From: Candidatus Delongbacteria bacterium
Lineage (GTDB): Bacteria > Delongbacteria > UBA4055
DNA length: 22,549 nucleotides
Assembly: GCA_027858795.1 (NCBI GenBank)
Contig: JAQICF010000119.1
Location: 1-22,549, forward strand
Direction: 5' to 3'
In this document: one piece after another, positions 8,356 to 18,409 of the stretch
How positions within the stretch are numbered: the first letter of the stretch is position 1
Layout: every line of letters begins with the position of its first letter
Notes under the pieces: model-generated
Told to the model about the DNA's origin: nothing
The model's input: the letters and a program-made list of their open reading frames with translations, nothing else
The model's database searches: none
Made by a program: the position numbers and the translations under genes

Positions 8356-8557
8356 TCTATACCTCGATTTTAATATTATCATATCTTGTTACGATAATTT
8401 AGAGTTTTCAATATTCTTGGGTGAGTATGTTTTTCACATTCCCTTACTTACTTTTCACTTTCAGCTTTCATTAACGACTTTTCAAGTCTTTACATTCACT
8501 TCATCAATATTTCACATCTTTAAAAAATGGAGCATATCTAACTCTCACATTACTTTA

Positions 8558-8586
8558 TATAAAGAAAAAAAATAATGGGATGTCAA
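8558..8586 (-). promoter_or_regulatory. Candidate sigma70-type promoter of the T9SS gene pair
   Basis: On the minus strand a perfect TTGACA (-35, 8581-8586) is followed by a 17-nt spacer and TTTATA (-10, 8558-8563). The spacer contains a run of eight T. This predicts an mRNA leader of about 200 nt before the ATG at 8355. The -10 is weak (an overlapping TATATA gives a 19-nt spacer), hence moderate confidence. The leader holds several GTGAA-type words and a small GACTT/AAGTC hairpin, but no riboswitch I recognise. The rest of 8587-8710 is AT-rich with no gene. Confidence 0.45.
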
Positions 8587-8710
8587 GCAAATAAATAATT
8601 ATTATTAGGAGAACTTAAAACCAATGCTCACACTTTTCTAATTAGCATATATCAATTTTGAACGATTTTTAATCTAATTATTCTCTTTACATTAAACAGA
8701 TTGAATAATA

Positions 8711-8880
8711 AATTGACACATAGGGATTGAAGAACTAACTCTTAAAAAAAAGAAAAATGAACAAGGGCTAACATTGGCAAAACATCAATGGGTTACTTAG
8801 ATTTCCGACTTAGCTTATCCCCACAGCTTTTTGCCATGACCGTTGTAAACTTTTACAACTTTGGCAAAATGGCACTAACG
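8711..8880. repeat. Palindromic MITE-like repeat, second copy (B), right end altered
   Basis: It starts with AATTGACACATAGGGATT (8711-8728), the same outer terminal repeat as copy A, and carries the inner core GGCTAAC (8766-8772), GGCAAAA (8776-8782) and TTTTGCC (8829-8835) with the same centre (ACTTAGCTTATCCCCAC). By eye about 68 of 79 aligned core positions match copy A, with one gap. After CGTT (8841-8844) the similarity stops. Instead of GTTAGCC and the right outer repeat there is another palindrome ending near ACTAACG (8874-8880). No right outer repeat is found before the rpoC terminator, so the copy is truncated or compound. Confidence 0.7.
8829..8869. repeat. Second palindrome within repeat copy B
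   Basis: Nested perfect arms: TTTTGCCA (8829-8836) with TGGCAAAA (8862-8869), and GTTGTAAA (8842-8849) with TTTACAAC (8852-8859) around a 2-nt loop. The left arm is shared with the core of copy B, the rest is not present in copy A. It could be a small palindromic element inserted into copy B, or a rearranged end. Nothing else is recognisable from 8881 to 8972. Confidence 0.6.
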
Positions 8881-8972
8881 TAATCATCTATCAGTCCGAA
8901 CGACCTTAGCATTCAATTTTTATATTTTCCAGTATATCTGCTTTGGACTATTTGAATCTTGTGTGTATATAA

Positions 8973-9002
8973 AAAAAGCCCCAATTAAAATTGGGGCTTT
9001 TT
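8973..9002 (-). terminator. Intrinsic terminator of the rpoBC operon
   Basis: AAAAAGCCCCAAT (8973-8985) and ATTGGGGCTTTTT (8990-9002) form a perfect 13-bp stem with a TAAA loop. On the minus strand it is followed by a T-rich tract and sits 18 bp after the rpoC stop codon. The symmetric A/T flanks mean it could stop transcription in both directions. It separates the core operon from the accessory block. Confidence 0.95.
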
Positions 9003-9019
9003 ACTTTGTTGAATATTAT

Positions 9020-12000
9020 CTATTCAGCAGTTTTTTCAGCAACTTCTTCGATTACCTCGTTGCTCTTAACCTTAATGTAATTATACTTAGCCAGTCCTGT
9101 TCCGCAAGGTAATAAGTTACCCATGATAACATTTTCCTTCAGACCTTCTAAGTAATCAGTTGAAGAACTGATAGCCGCATTGGTAAGAACTTTAGTAGTT
9201 TCCTGGAAAGAAGCAGCAGATATAAAACTGTCAACCTGAAGAGAAGCTTGAGTAATTCCGAGAAGTAAAGGCTTATACGTTGCAGGATGTGCAACTCTGT
9301 ATTTAATTTCTTCCTTGTTAGCTTCTTTAAGTTTCTTATTTGCATTTTCTATCTCATAAGTAACGAACATGTCGCCTTCAGGGTACTTAGTACCTCCCCC
9401 GCTAATAACAACAACTTTATCATGTATTTCATTATTCTTTTTGGCTAGTGCGAATTTACTTACTTGATCACCATCTAAGAATGAAGTATCGTTAGGGTTT
9501 ACGACCTGAACCTTCTGAAGCATCTGACGAACTATGATCTCAATATGCTTATCATTAGGATTTACACCTGAAGATCGATAAACTTCCTGGATCTGATTTA
9601 CTAAATAATGCTGAACCCTTGTAGTCCCTAATATTTGAAGTATGTCATGTGGTTTTACCGAGCCTTCAGTAATCTTTTCACCGGCATAGATAACATCGCC
9701 ATCGTGGACAAGAATATGCTTACCTCTTGGAACACCGTAAGTTCTGATTTCTGATCCATTCAGGTCTTCAACCATGATCTGCTGAGATGTACCTTTGAAC
9801 TCACCATATTTTACAATACCGTCAATTTCAGAAAGAATAGCCGGAAGTTTTGGAGTTCTTGCTTCAAACAACTCACTTACTCTCGGAAGTCCACCCGTAA
9901 TATCCTTAGTCTTTCCCTGAGTTCTCTGCATCTTTATCAATGTCTGACCTGCTTTTACTTTCTGTCCATCTTCAATCTGAAGAGCACCACCTGAAGGAGG
10001 TAGATATTTAGCTAATTCTTTACCATCCTTATCAACGATATAGATCATTGGTTTTAATGCTCTTTCTTTTGGCTCGATCATTACTTTATATTTTCTTCCA
10101 ACTTTTTCATCAAATGAAGTTTTGAAAGTACTTCCTTCCACAATATCTTTAAACTTAATAAACCCTTTGACGTGTGAAAGGATCACATAACTGTAAGGAT
10201 CCCATTTGAATAAAACTTGATTCTTCTTAACTTCTTCTTTGTTCTTGATCATCAAAACAGCTGAATAAGGAATACTTTCATTCATTACTTCTTTACCGTA
10301 CTTGTCGATCAATCGTAGTTTACCACTTCTTCTGATAGCGATACAATTTTTATCGTAAACAACTGTTTCAACATTTTCAAGATCAATAGTTCCATCATAT
10401 TTTGCAATTATGTTTGACTTAACTGTAGCAATATCTGCAGATCCACCAACATGGAAAGTTCTTAGGGTCAACTGTGTTCCAGGTTCTCCAATGGACTGTG
10501 CTGCCATAATTCCAACTGCCTCTCCAACTGAAACAAGGTTACGGTTTGTTAAGTTCTGACCATAGCATTTTGCACAAACACCTTTTTTTGCTTCACAGGT
10601 CAATACCGATCTGATCTTAACTTTTTCAATATCATGGTTCATTATATTTTTTGCAATTTTCTTGTCAACTAATGTACCTGCTTCACAGATTATTACACCA
10701 TCTGAATTTTTACTAAAGTCAACAACATCCTCAGCTAAAACTCTACCATATATTCTATCGACAAAAGACTCAAGAACTTTATCACCTTCTTTCAAGTCAG
10801 CAATATCAATACCCATAATAGTATGACAATCGACTTCTGTGATAACTACATCATGAGCAACATCTACTAATTTTCTAGTAAGATAACCAGCATCAGCTGT
10901 TTTAAGTGCAGTATCCGCAAGTCCCTTTCTACCACCGTGTGTAGAAATAAAGTAATCAAGTACTGAAAGTCCATCAATAAAATTAGTCTTAATCGGATTT
11001 TCAATTACAGAATCAGATGATACTTCCATTTTCTTTTGAGGTTTTTGCATAAGACCTCTAATTCCACAAATCTGTTTGATCTGAGTTCTCGATCCCCTTG
11101 CTTTCGAATCCATCATCATGAATACTGGATTGAACCCATCGTTATCTAAACGAAGATTCTCATACATATTATTTTCAATTTTATTGGTTGCTTTAGTCCA
11201 CTCATCAACTACCTTATTATATCTTTCTGTATCTGTAATCTGTCCTTCTTCATAAGATGATCTTATTAAATTAACTCTCTTCTCAGCTTGATTTAACATT
11301 TTATCTTTCTCTGCAGAGATAACAAAGTCATCTAAACCAATTGAAATACCTGATTTAGTAGCGAAATAATACCCAAAATCTTTCAATCTATCCAAGAATA
11401 ATGAAGTTTTACTAAATCCCACTTCCTCGATAGCTTCTTCAATAATTCTTTCAACATTGGAACTGATCATTACTTCATTATAGTATCTTTCTTCTCTCAT
11501 TTCAGCTGGAAGAACTTCATTGAACATTACTCTTCCAGGAGTTGTATCGATCAATTCACCCTTATAAAGAAATTTAATGGTTGAATGATAATCTATAGTT
11601 TTGAAATCTACCGCTAATTCTATTTCATCCACAGAAGAAAATATTTTTGGATTTTTTTCTTTCTTACCTTTCGTCTTAGTCATATAATATATACCTAAAA
11701 CCATATCCTGTGTTGGATAAGCTACAGGGTGACCTGAAGCAGGATGAAGTAAGTTGTGAGAAGCCATCATCAATAATCTTGCTTCAAGCTTAGCTTCTGG
11801 TGATAATGGAAGATGAACAGCCATTTGATCACCATCAAAATCCGCATTAAACGCTTTACATACCAAAGGATGAAGTTGAATAGCTTTACCTTCAACTAAA
11901 GTAGGTTGAAATGCTTGGATACCTAATCTGTGAAGAGTCGGTGCTCTATTCAGAAGTACTGGATGTGCATCTACTAAAGCTTCTAGAAGTTCCCATACTT

Positions 12001-13696
12001 TGTCAGTTCCATTCTCGATCTCTTTCTTAGCATTCTTGATCGTAGTTACGTTTGGATCGTATTCAATTAATTTTCTGATTAAATAAGGCTTATAAAGCTC
12101 AAGGGCCATTTCTTTAGGAAGTCCACACTGATTCAAGTTCAATTTTGGACCTACAACAATAACAGAACGACATGAATAATCAACCCTTTTTCCAAGTAGA
12201 TTACTTCTAAATCTTCCCTGCTTGCCTTTTAGAGCATCAGATAGAGATTTTAAAGCTCTTTTACCATCACTTCTTACGACATTGTTTTTCCTGCCATTAT
12301 CAAAAAGTGAATCTACCGATTCCTGAATCATTCTTTTTTCATTTCTAACGATTACTTCAGGAGCTTTTATATCCAACATCTTTTTAAGTCTGTTATTTCT
12401 AATTATAACACGACGATAAAGATCGTTAAGATCTGAAGTTGCAAATCTACCACCTTCTAAAGGCACTAGAGGTCTTAATTCTGGAGGTATTACAGGAACA
12501 ACATCTAGAACCATATACTCAGGCTTATTTGTTTCTGTATTATTCTTAAAAGATTCAACAACGTTTAATTTCTTTAATATCTCATACTTTGTAGCTTCCG
12601 ATTTTTCCAAACCGATTTGCTTTCTCATTTCCTTTGCTAACTGATGAACATCTGTTTTTGATAACAATAAACGAACTGCCTCAGCGCCTATCTCAGCTCT
12701 AAATTGTTCGAATTCTTGATATTCATCCTCATAGTTCTCTGTTTTTTCTAGAATATCATTGTAATCACTTTCAGAGATCAATGTCTTATACTTAATATCT
12801 TTCACGATACTCATAAATCTTAAATTCACCAAATCCTTGACAAGTTTATCAAAGCACAGTACATCTTTTTTCTCTTTTTCAGCAATAGCAAGAAAATCTT
12901 TATCTATATCTACAAATTTCGATATGATATCACTAAAATTTTCATCGTCATATAAAGTGCTATATATTCTCTGACGAATATCTTTTTCTCTATATTTCTC
13001 AGTTACATACCCTTCAATAACACCAGCAATTTCATTTATGAAAACCTTTAAATCTTCAAATAATTTATCATTTTCTTCATTTGATTCAAAGTTTGCTGTA
13101 AACTCTTTTGCTATCAAATCGAGTTTATTATTATGAGATATATCTTTTATGGAAAGATAAAATACTTTTTCAAGTTCTGTTATAAATTTGTGATACTTCT
13201 CAAAATATGTCTTAGAATATTTCTCAATAAGATTTTGATAATCCTCAATGATCCTACCCGCTTTTATGACAACATACTTTTCATAGTAGATTATTTGCTC
13301 TAAAACTTTAACTGTGTAACCTAGTAAATTACCTATCTTTGAAGGTAAAGAACGGAAAAACCATATATGAACAACCGGAACAGCCAGTTTTATATGACCA
13401 ATTCTTTCTCTTCTTACACTTCGTTTATTTACTTCGACACCACATTTGTCACAAGTTACACCTTTATACCTTGAACCCTTGTATTTGCCACAAGAGCATT
13501 CCCAGTCCTTTTGAGGACCAAAAATCCTTTCACAAAATAGTCCATCTTTTTCAGGCTTATATGTTCTATAGTTTACTGTTTCAGGTTTTGTTACTTCACC
13601 TTTACTATCCTTTAGAACCTGATCACTTGATAAAAGTTTTATCGAGAACTTTGAATAAGTTTTATGTAAAACATCTCTTTGTCGTAATCTTGGCAT
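9020..13696 (-). CDS. rpoC: DNA-directed RNA polymerase subunit beta-prime
   Basis: Catalytic subunit of RNA polymerase, 1558 aa from the start chosen here: the ATG at 13694-13696 has Shine-Dalgarno AGGAG (13703-13707), whereas a TTG eight codons upstream has none. Visible motifs: N-terminal zinc ribbon C67, C69, C82, C85 ([17 protein letters not shown]); active-site Mg motif NADFDGDQ (617-624); second zinc site C958, C1035, C1042, C1045 (GVCAKCYG); trigger loop (about 1059-1083, [19 protein letters not shown]). A beta-barrel-type SI3 insert follows at about 1087-1264, ending before [15 protein letters not shown]. The C-terminus has the usual [16 protein letters not shown]. About 155 extra residues (about 149-304, 12784-13252), rich in Lys/Glu, separate the zinc-ribbon region from the next conserved block. 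It lies 100 bp downstream of rpoB and ends the operon. Confidence 0.98.
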   Translation of the reverse strand: MPRLRQRDVLHKTYSKFSIKLLSSDQVLKDSKGEVTKPETVNYRTYKPEKDGLFCERIFGPQKDWECSCGKYKGSRYKGVTCDKCGVEVNKRSVRRERIGHIKLAVPVVHIWFFRSLPSKIGNLLGYTVKVLEQIIYYEKYVVIKAGRIIEDYQNLIEKYSKTYFEKYHKFITELEKVFYLSIKDISHNNKLDLIAKEFTANFESNEENDKLFEDLKVFINEIAGVIEGYVTEKYREKDIRQRIYSTLYDDENFSDIISKFVDIDKDFLAIAEKEKKDVLCFDKLVKDLVNLRFMSIVKDIKYKTLISESDYNDILEKTENYEDEYQEFEQFRAEIGAEAVRLLLSKTDVHQLAKEMRKQIGLEKSEATKYEILKKLNVVESFKNNTETNKPEYMVLDVVPVIPPELRPLVPLEGGRFATSDLNDLYRRVIIRNNRLKKMLDIKAPEVIVRNEKRMIQESVDSLFDNGRKNNVVRSDGKRALKSLSDALKGKQGRFRSNLLGKRVDYSCRSVIVVGPKLNLNQCGLPKEMALELYKPYLIRKLIEYDPNVTTIKNAKKEIENGTDKVWELLEALVDAHPVLLNRAPTLHRLGIQAFQPTLVEGKAIQLHPLVCKAFNADFDGDQMAVHLPLSPEAKLEARLLMMASHNLLHPASGHPVAYPTQDMVLGIYYMTKTKGKKEKNPKIFSSVDEIELAVDFKTIDYHSTIKFLYKGELIDTTPGRVMFNEVLPAEMREERYYNEVMISSNVERIIEEAIEEVGFSKTSLFLDRLKDFGYYFATKSGISIGLDDFVISAEKDKMLNQAEKRVNLIRSSYEEGQITDTERYNKVVDEWTKATNKIENNMYENLRLDNDGFNPVFMMMDSKARGSRTQIKQICGIRGLMQKPQKKMEVSSDSVIENPIKTNFIDGLSVLDYFISTHGGRKGLADTALKTADAGYLTRKLVDVAHDVVITEVDCHTIMGIDIADLKEGDKVLESFVDRIYGRVLAEDVVDFSKNSDGVIICEAGTLVDKKIAKNIMNHDIEKVKIRSVLTCEAKKGVCAKCYGQNLTNRNLVSVGEAVGIMAAQSIGEPGTQLTLRTFHVGGSADIATVKSNIIAKYDGTIDLENVETVVYDKNCIAIRRSGKLRLIDKYGKEVMNESIPYSAVLMIKNKEEVKKNQVLFKWDPYSYVILSHVKGFIKFKDIVEGSTFKTSFDEKVGRKYKVMIEPKERALKPMIYIVDKDGKELAKYLPPSGGALQIEDGQKVKAGQTLIKMQRTQGKTKDITGGLPRVSELFEARTPKLPAILSEIDGIVKYGEFKGTSQQIMVEDLNGSEIRTYGVPRGKHILVHDGDVIYAGEKITEGSVKPHDILQILGTTRVQHYLVNQIQEVYRSSGVNPNDKHIEIIVRQMLQKVQVVNPNDTSFLDGDQVSKFALAKKNNEIHDKVVVISGGGTKYPEGDMFVTYEIENANKKLKEANKEEIKYRVAHPATYKPLLLGITQASLQVDSFISAASFQETTKVLTNAAISSSTDYLEGLKENVIMGNLLPCGTGLAKYNYIKVKSNEVIEEVAEKTAE

Positions 13697-13796
13697 TTTA
13701 AACTCCTGTTTTTGTACCAATTACTTTTTTTCTTCTTCAGATTAAAGCAATTCTATTATTATTAGGACGACCGTATCTTGAATTAATTAGATATTA

Positions 13797-16700
13797 TTAT
13801 TCAAGAATCACATCCAGATTTAGACCATAAAGCTCTTTTACTAGTACATTGAAAGCCTCTGGAATACCCGGTTTTGGTATTTCCTTACCTTTAACAATTG
13901 CTTCATAAACCTTAGTTCTTCCTATAACATCATCAGATTTATACGTCAACATCTCTTGAAGAACATGAACAGCCCCGTATGCCTCTAGAGCCCAAACCTC
14001 CATTTCTCCAAATCTTTGACCACCGAATTGTGCTTTACCACCTAAAGGTTGTTGTGTGATCAATGAATATGGTCCAATTGAACGCGCATGTAATTTATCT
14101 TCAACTAAATGAGACAATTTCAACATGTATGTAACACCGACAGTGATCTCCTGCTCAAATTTCTCCCCGGTTAAACCATCGTACAATACTGATTTTCCAG
14201 ATGTAGGTAATTTTGCTTCTTTTAATTTTTGCTTAACATCTTTCAAAGAAGCTCCATCAAATACTGGAGTTGCATACTTCGTTCCTAATTTTTTGCCGGC
14301 CCAACCTAGATTAGTTTCAAATATCTGACCCGGGTTCATTCTTGAAGGTACACCTAATGGATTCAGAATAATATCTACTGGAGTTCCATCTTCTAAATAA
14401 GGTAGATCTTCAATTGGCACGATTCTAGAAACAATACCTTTGTTTCCGTGTCTACCGGCCATTTTATCACCGATCTGAATCTTTCTTTTCTTAGCAATAT
14501 ATACTTTCACAAGCTGAATGATCCCTGGTGGAAGTTCGTCACCATAAAGAAGTTTTTGTCTATCTCTTTGAAAGTCAACATTCAATTGATCTACTACTAA
14601 AGAGTAGTTTGAAATAATATCAGATATTTTTTCATTTATTTCTTCATCACCTGTCCAATCAGTTGCAATATTGGCATCTCCAATATTTAAGCTATTGAAT
14701 GACTTTGCTGCAATCTTTTCTCCAGGAGAAAGTACAACAACTCTTTTACCAGATTTATTCTCTAAACATACTACTTCTTTTACAATTTTTTTACCTTTCA
14801 GTAAGAAGTAAAGATCTTTTGCTCTTTCTTCTTCAATTGATCTCATATCCAGCTCAAATTGTTTCTTAAGCTTTTTAATCGCATCTTTTTCTTTACTTTT
14901 TTTAGAAGGGTCTTTTTTCTTTCTAGAGAATATTTTTGTTTCAATTACAATACCTTTATCTCCAGGAGGAACTCTTAGTGAAGCATCCTTTACTTCTCCA
15001 GCTTTTTCACCGAAAATAGCTTTTAGAAGTTTATCTTCAGGTGTTAAATTCACCTCTCCTTTTGGAGTTACTTTACCAACAAGTATATCTCCCGGGTAAA
15101 CTTCAGCTCCGATTCGTATAATACCTTCATCATCAAGATTTTTCGTAGCTTCTTCACTTACATTAGGTATCTCTCTAGTTAACTCTTCCTCGCCTCTCTT
15201 AGTCTCCTTAACATTTATCTCATACTCTTTAATATGTAAGGAGGTGAATACATCTTCTTTAACTAATCTTTCACTTAGGATTATCGCATCCTCAAAGTTA
15301 TAACCATTCCAAGACATATATGCGACAAGTACATTTTTACCTAAGGCTAATTCTCCATGATCTGTCGCCGGACCATCTGCAATTATATCCCCAGGTTTTA
15401 ATTTATCGCCCTTTTCGACAATAGGCATATGATTTATACTTGTATCTTGATTAGTTCTAAAAAATTTAACAAATTTATAATATTTTTCATCAGGATCTTT
15501 TGGATCTTCCTTTTTTGTTACTTTTACCAAACATCCCTTAGCATCTATCTTTAATACTTCACCTTCAATGTCAGATTCTACCATAGCTTTTGAGTCAACC
15601 GCAATTTTACGTTCCATTCCCGTTCCTACATAAGGAGAATCCGTTGTTAGTAATGGTACTGCTTGACGTTGCATATTTGAACCCATTAAGGCTCTATTGG
15701 CATCATCATGCTCAAGGAAAGGGATTAAATTTGCTGCTGCTGAAACTACTTGAGTTGGGGTACAATCCATGTAATTAACTCTATCGTTTGTTTCGATTGG
15801 GAAATCACCTCTAAATCTAGTCAATATATGATCTGGTTTTTGGAAATTTCCTTTTTCGTCTAAAGGAGCATTAGCCTGAGCAATAACATTTCGATCTTCC
15901 TCATCTGCAGTAAGATATTTAACCTCACTGGATACTTTTCCGGACTTAACTTTTCTATATGGAGTCTCAATGAATCCCATATTATTAACTCTTGCATATG
16001 TTGCTAACGAAGATATCAATCCAATATTGGGGCCCTCAGGAGTTTCAATCGGACAAAGTCTTCCATAATGCGTATAGTGAACGTCTCTTACCTCAAAGCC
16101 TGCTCTATCTCTTGTAAGTCCACCTGCACCCAGTGCAGAAAGTCTTCTTTTATGGGTAATCTCAGCTAGAGGGTTAACTTGATCCATAAACTGAGAAAGC
16201 TGATTTGTTCCGAAGAATGCGTTTAGCACACTTGAAAGCGTTCTAATGTTTATAAGGTCAGCAACAGCGATATCATCTTCAGGTTTTGCTAAAGACATAC
16301 GCTCTTTAATAGTTCTACTCATTCTTGATAATGCAATACCAAATTGATTTCCTAATTGTTCGCCAACAGTTTTGACCCTTCTGTTACCTAAATGATCAAT
16401 ATCATCAACGATCTTCTTTCCATTCTTTATTTCTAGTAATTCTTTAATAATAGAAACAATATCATATTCCGTAACCAAAGTAGCTTGTAAATATGTTTTT
16501 TTAAGCATGGATATTGCTTCTTTCTTTTCAGCAGCTTTACCTTTATCAATAGCTTTCAATAATTTATCTATAGATATATTTTCATACTGCTGCTCATCTT
16601 TCTTTAATTTTATAACTTTCTTCTTATTATTTCTTCTGAGAAAATCTATTAGAGTTTCAAGGTTATTATCCATTTTCTGGTTAATTCTATATCTACCCAC

Positions 16701-17753
16701 TTCTCCAAGATCATATCTCTTCTCATCGAAGAACATTCTTTCAAAATGTTTTTTAGCAGTATCAATATCTGGGGCTTCAGTTAATCTCAACTGCTCATAA
16801 ATGTATAAAAGTGCATCGTCCTGATTTTCAGTAGTATCCTTCTTTAAACTATTCATTATCAGATTAAACTTCAATCTATCGTTTGCTTTAACCAGAACTA
16901 CACTTTTAACATTGCAATCGTACAATTTTTCCAGTTGATCAATAGTTAATTTTGTTCCAGTAGCAAGGATCAGTGGTTGAGCTTTTTCATCCTCAGAATT
17001 AACATCACTTATAATTATCTCTTTAAATAGAGTTCTATCAACTAAGTCATTAATATTTTTTTTATTAATTTTAACTTTTTCAAATAAATCAAATAATGCA
17101 TATATCTCTTCATTAGTAGAAAAACCCATCGCTCTTAAGAAAGTACTGATAGGAAACTTTTTTCTTCTATCAATGTAAACCTGCATGGAATCATTTATAG
17201 TAGTTTCATATTCTAACCATGATCCTCTAAAAGGTATTACCTTAGCAGAATAAAGAGTCGTAGAATTTGGATGAATTCTTGAAGAAAAGAAAACACCTGG
17301 TGATCTATGTAGTTGAGTTACAATGACCCTTTCAGCACCATTAATTATAAAAGTTCCTTTCGGACTCATTATAGGTAACGTACCAAAATAAGTTTCAGAT
17401 TCTATTGTATGATCAAATTCTTCAGAACCTTCTGATTTCTTTGATAGTCTTAACCTAACTTTCAATGGAGCACTGTAAGTAGTTCCGATCTCTTGACATT
17501 CTACAACAGAATATTTAGGCTGACCTACTGCATAATCTATATATTCAAGTAGATACCTTTCTCTTGTATCTGTAATTGGAAATGTGTTCTTAAAAACCCT
17601 GTGTAGACCTGAATTATCTTTCTTTTGTCTTTTTGCAGTTTTTTGCAAAAACTTATCAAAAGAAGTTAATTGAAGTTCAAGTAAATTAGGCATTTCAAGT
17701 ACTGCTTTGATCTTTGCAAAGGATTGTCTTTGCTTGTCTTTATTCTTATTCAA
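13797..17753 (-). CDS. rpoB: DNA-directed RNA polymerase subunit beta
   Basis: Second large subunit of RNA polymerase, 1318 aa from a TTG start at 17751-17753. That start is chosen because a perfect Shine-Dalgarno AGGAGG (17762-17767) lies eight bases upstream and the encoded N-terminus (NKNKDKQRQSFAKIK) fits the family; no ATG is available nearby. The rifampicin region (about 513-545) reads NQLSQFMDQVNPLAEITHKR then RLSALGAGG, keeping the Asp, His and Ser at the main resistance positions, so rifampicin sensitivity is predicted. Other signatures: CPIETPEGPNIGLI, SWNGYNFEDAIILSERL, GDKMAGRHGNKG. About 50 extra residues, Lys-rich, lie at about 360-425 between VGRYRINQK and NGKKIVDDIDHLGNRR (about 16466-16682). 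rplL is upstream across a 257-bp gap with two terminator-like hairpins; rpoC is downstream. Confidence 0.98.
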   Translation of the reverse strand: MNKNKDKQRQSFAKIKAVLEMPNLLELQLTSFDKFLQKTAKRQKKDNSGLHRVFKNTFPITDTRERYLLEYIDYAVGQPKYSVVECQEIGTTYSAPLKVRLRLSKKSEGSEEFDHTIESETYFGTLPIMSPKGTFIINGAERVIVTQLHRSPGVFFSSRIHPNSTTLYSAKVIPFRGSWLEYETTINDSMQVYIDRRKKFPISTFLRAMGFSTNEEIYALFDLFEKVKINKKNINDLVDRTLFKEIIISDVNSEDEKAQPLILATGTKLTIDQLEKLYDCNVKSVVLVKANDRLKFNLIMNSLKKDTTENQDDALLYIYEQLRLTEAPDIDTAKKHFERMFFDEKRYDLGEVGRYRINQKMDNNLETLIDFLRRNNKKKVIKLKKDEQQYENISIDKLLKAIDKGKAAEKKEAISMLKKTYLQATLVTEYDIVSIIKELLEIKNGKKIVDDIDHLGNRRVKTVGEQLGNQFGIALSRMSRTIKERMSLAKPEDDIAVADLINIRTLSSVLNAFFGTNQLSQFMDQVNPLAEITHKRRLSALGAGGLTRDRAGFEVRDVHYTHYGRLCPIETPEGPNIGLISSLATYARVNNMGFIETPYRKVKSGKVSSEVKYLTADEEDRNVIAQANAPLDEKGNFQKPDHILTRFRGDFPIETNDRVNYMDCTPTQVVSAAANLIPFLEHDDANRALMGSNMQRQAVPLLTTDSPYVGTGMERKIAVDSKAMVESDIEGEVLKIDAKGCLVKVTKKEDPKDPDEKYYKFVKFFRTNQDTSINHMPIVEKGDKLKPGDIIADGPATDHGELALGKNVLVAYMSWNGYNFEDAIILSERLVKEDVFTSLHIKEYEINVKETKRGEEELTREIPNVSEEATKNLDDEGIIRIGAEVYPGDILVGKVTPKGEVNLTPEDKLLKAIFGEKAGEVKDASLRVPPGDKGIVIETKIFSRKKKDPSKKSKEKDAIKKLKKQFELDMRSIEEERAKDLYFLLKGKKIVKEVVCLENKSGKRVVVLSPGEKIAAKSFNSLNIGDANIATDWTGDEEINEKISDIISNYSLVVDQLNVDFQRDRQKLLYGDELPPGIIQLVKVYIAKKRKIQIGDKMAGRHGNKGIVSRIVPIEDLPYLEDGTPVDIILNPLGVPSRMNPGQIFETNLGWAGKKLGTKYATPVFDGASLKDVKQKLKEAKLPTSGKSVLYDGLTGEKFEQEITVGVTYMLKLSHLVEDKLHARSIGPYSLITQQPLGGKAQFGGQRFGEMEVWALEAYGAVHVLQEMLTYKSDDVIGRTKVYEAIVKGKEIPKPGIPEAFNVLVKELYGLNLDVILE

Positions 17754-17811
17754 AATTAAGTCCTCCTGTAATATTATGTACTTCGTTAAAGGACTCAGAA
17801 GTTTAAAATAC

Positions 17812-17856
17812 AAAAAAAACTAAAACATCAATTAATTATTATTTTTTATGTTTTAG
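17812..17856 (-). terminator. Terminator-like hairpin just before rpoB
   Basis: On the minus strand CTAAAACAT (17856-17848) pairs with ATGTTTTAG (17828-17820), a perfect 9-bp stem around a 19-nt AT-rich loop, followed at once by eight T (17819-17812). It lies about 45 bp before the rpoB Shine-Dalgarno, with no convincing promoter after it, so rpoB would have to be expressed by read-through. The stem is AT-rich, so termination would be partial (attenuator-like). Confidence 0.6.
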
Positions 17857-17942
17857 CTTTACAATAATGAACATTTTATGCTCTTTTATGCTTAATTATA
17901 TTTCAAACTACCGAAAATTCTTTATTGCGTTATATAAACGCA

Positions 17943-17978
17943 GAAAAAGTTATTCTCTTTCTGTGAGAATAACTTTTC
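17943..17978 (-). terminator. Attenuator-like hairpin after rplL
   Basis: AAAAGTTATTCTC (17945-17957) and GAGAATAACTTTT (17965-17977) form a perfect 13-bp stem around a 7-nt loop. On the minus strand it ends in TTTTTCTG. It lies about 35 bp after the rplL stop codon. A partial terminator between rplL and rpoB is well known in E. coli, where it lowers rpoBC expression relative to the ribosomal proteins; the position suggests the same role. The rest of the gap (17857-17942) shows no clear promoter. Confidence 0.7.
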
Positions 17979-18010
17979 CTAAACAGATTTAGCTTTAATT
18001 TTTTATAATA

Positions 18011-18370
18011 TTACTTAAGATCTGCTTGACCACCTGCATCTTCTATTTGAGCTTTGATCTTTTCAGCTTCATCTTTTGCAACTGCTTCTTTAACAGTATT
18101 TGGACATCCATCAACTAATGCTTTAGCTTCTTTTAGTCCTAAACCTGTAAGCTCTCTTACAACCTTGATAACAGCGATTTTCTTATCTCCAGGAGAAAGA
18201 AGAATTACATCAAATTCTGTTTGTTCTTCTTCTACTGAATCTGCTACTGCTCCACCTGCTACCACAGTTGCTGCAGCTGCTGTTACATCGAATTTCTCTT
18301 CGATAGCTTTTACAAGCTCAGACAATTCCATTGCTGTCATTTTTTCCAATTTGTCTAATATCTCTTGCAC
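18011..18370 (-). CDS. rplL: 50S ribosomal protein L7/L12
   Basis: Ribosomal stalk protein that binds L10 as dimers and recruits translational GTPases. Layout: N-terminal dimerisation helices ([19 protein letters not shown]), an Ala/Gly/Val-rich hinge ([15 protein letters not shown]), and a C-terminal factor-binding domain ([36 protein letters not shown]). I choose the GTG start at 18368-18370 (119 aa) because a perfect GGAGG (18376-18380) lies five bases upstream. An ATG six codons earlier (18386-18388, giving 125 aa) has no Shine-Dalgarno, and its reading would place GGAGG inside the coding sequence. Both lengths are compatible with the family. The cysteine in VDGCP replaces the more usual small residue. 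It follows rplJ at close spacing and precedes the attenuator hairpins. Confidence 0.95.
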   Translation of the reverse strand: MQEILDKLEKMTAMELSELVKAIEEKFDVTAAAATVVAGGAVADSVEEEQTEFDVILLSPGDKKIAVIKVVRELTGLGLKEAKALVDGCPNTVKEAVAKDEAEKIKAQIEDAGGQADLK

Positions 18371-18409
18371 AAAATCCTCCGATTTCATTATATTTTTAAT
18401 ATTTTATAT

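Noticed and set aside
8712..8717. TTGACA at the outer end of repeat copy B (and in the right terminus of copy A) as a promoter -35
   Set aside because: It is part of the terminal repeat reading into the element, and no convincing -10 follows at 16-18 bp.
13339..13701. 120-aa plus-strand open frame opposite the start of rpoC
   Set aside because: Shadow of rpoC; His/Leu/Tyr-rich composition typical of antisense translation and no family resemblance.
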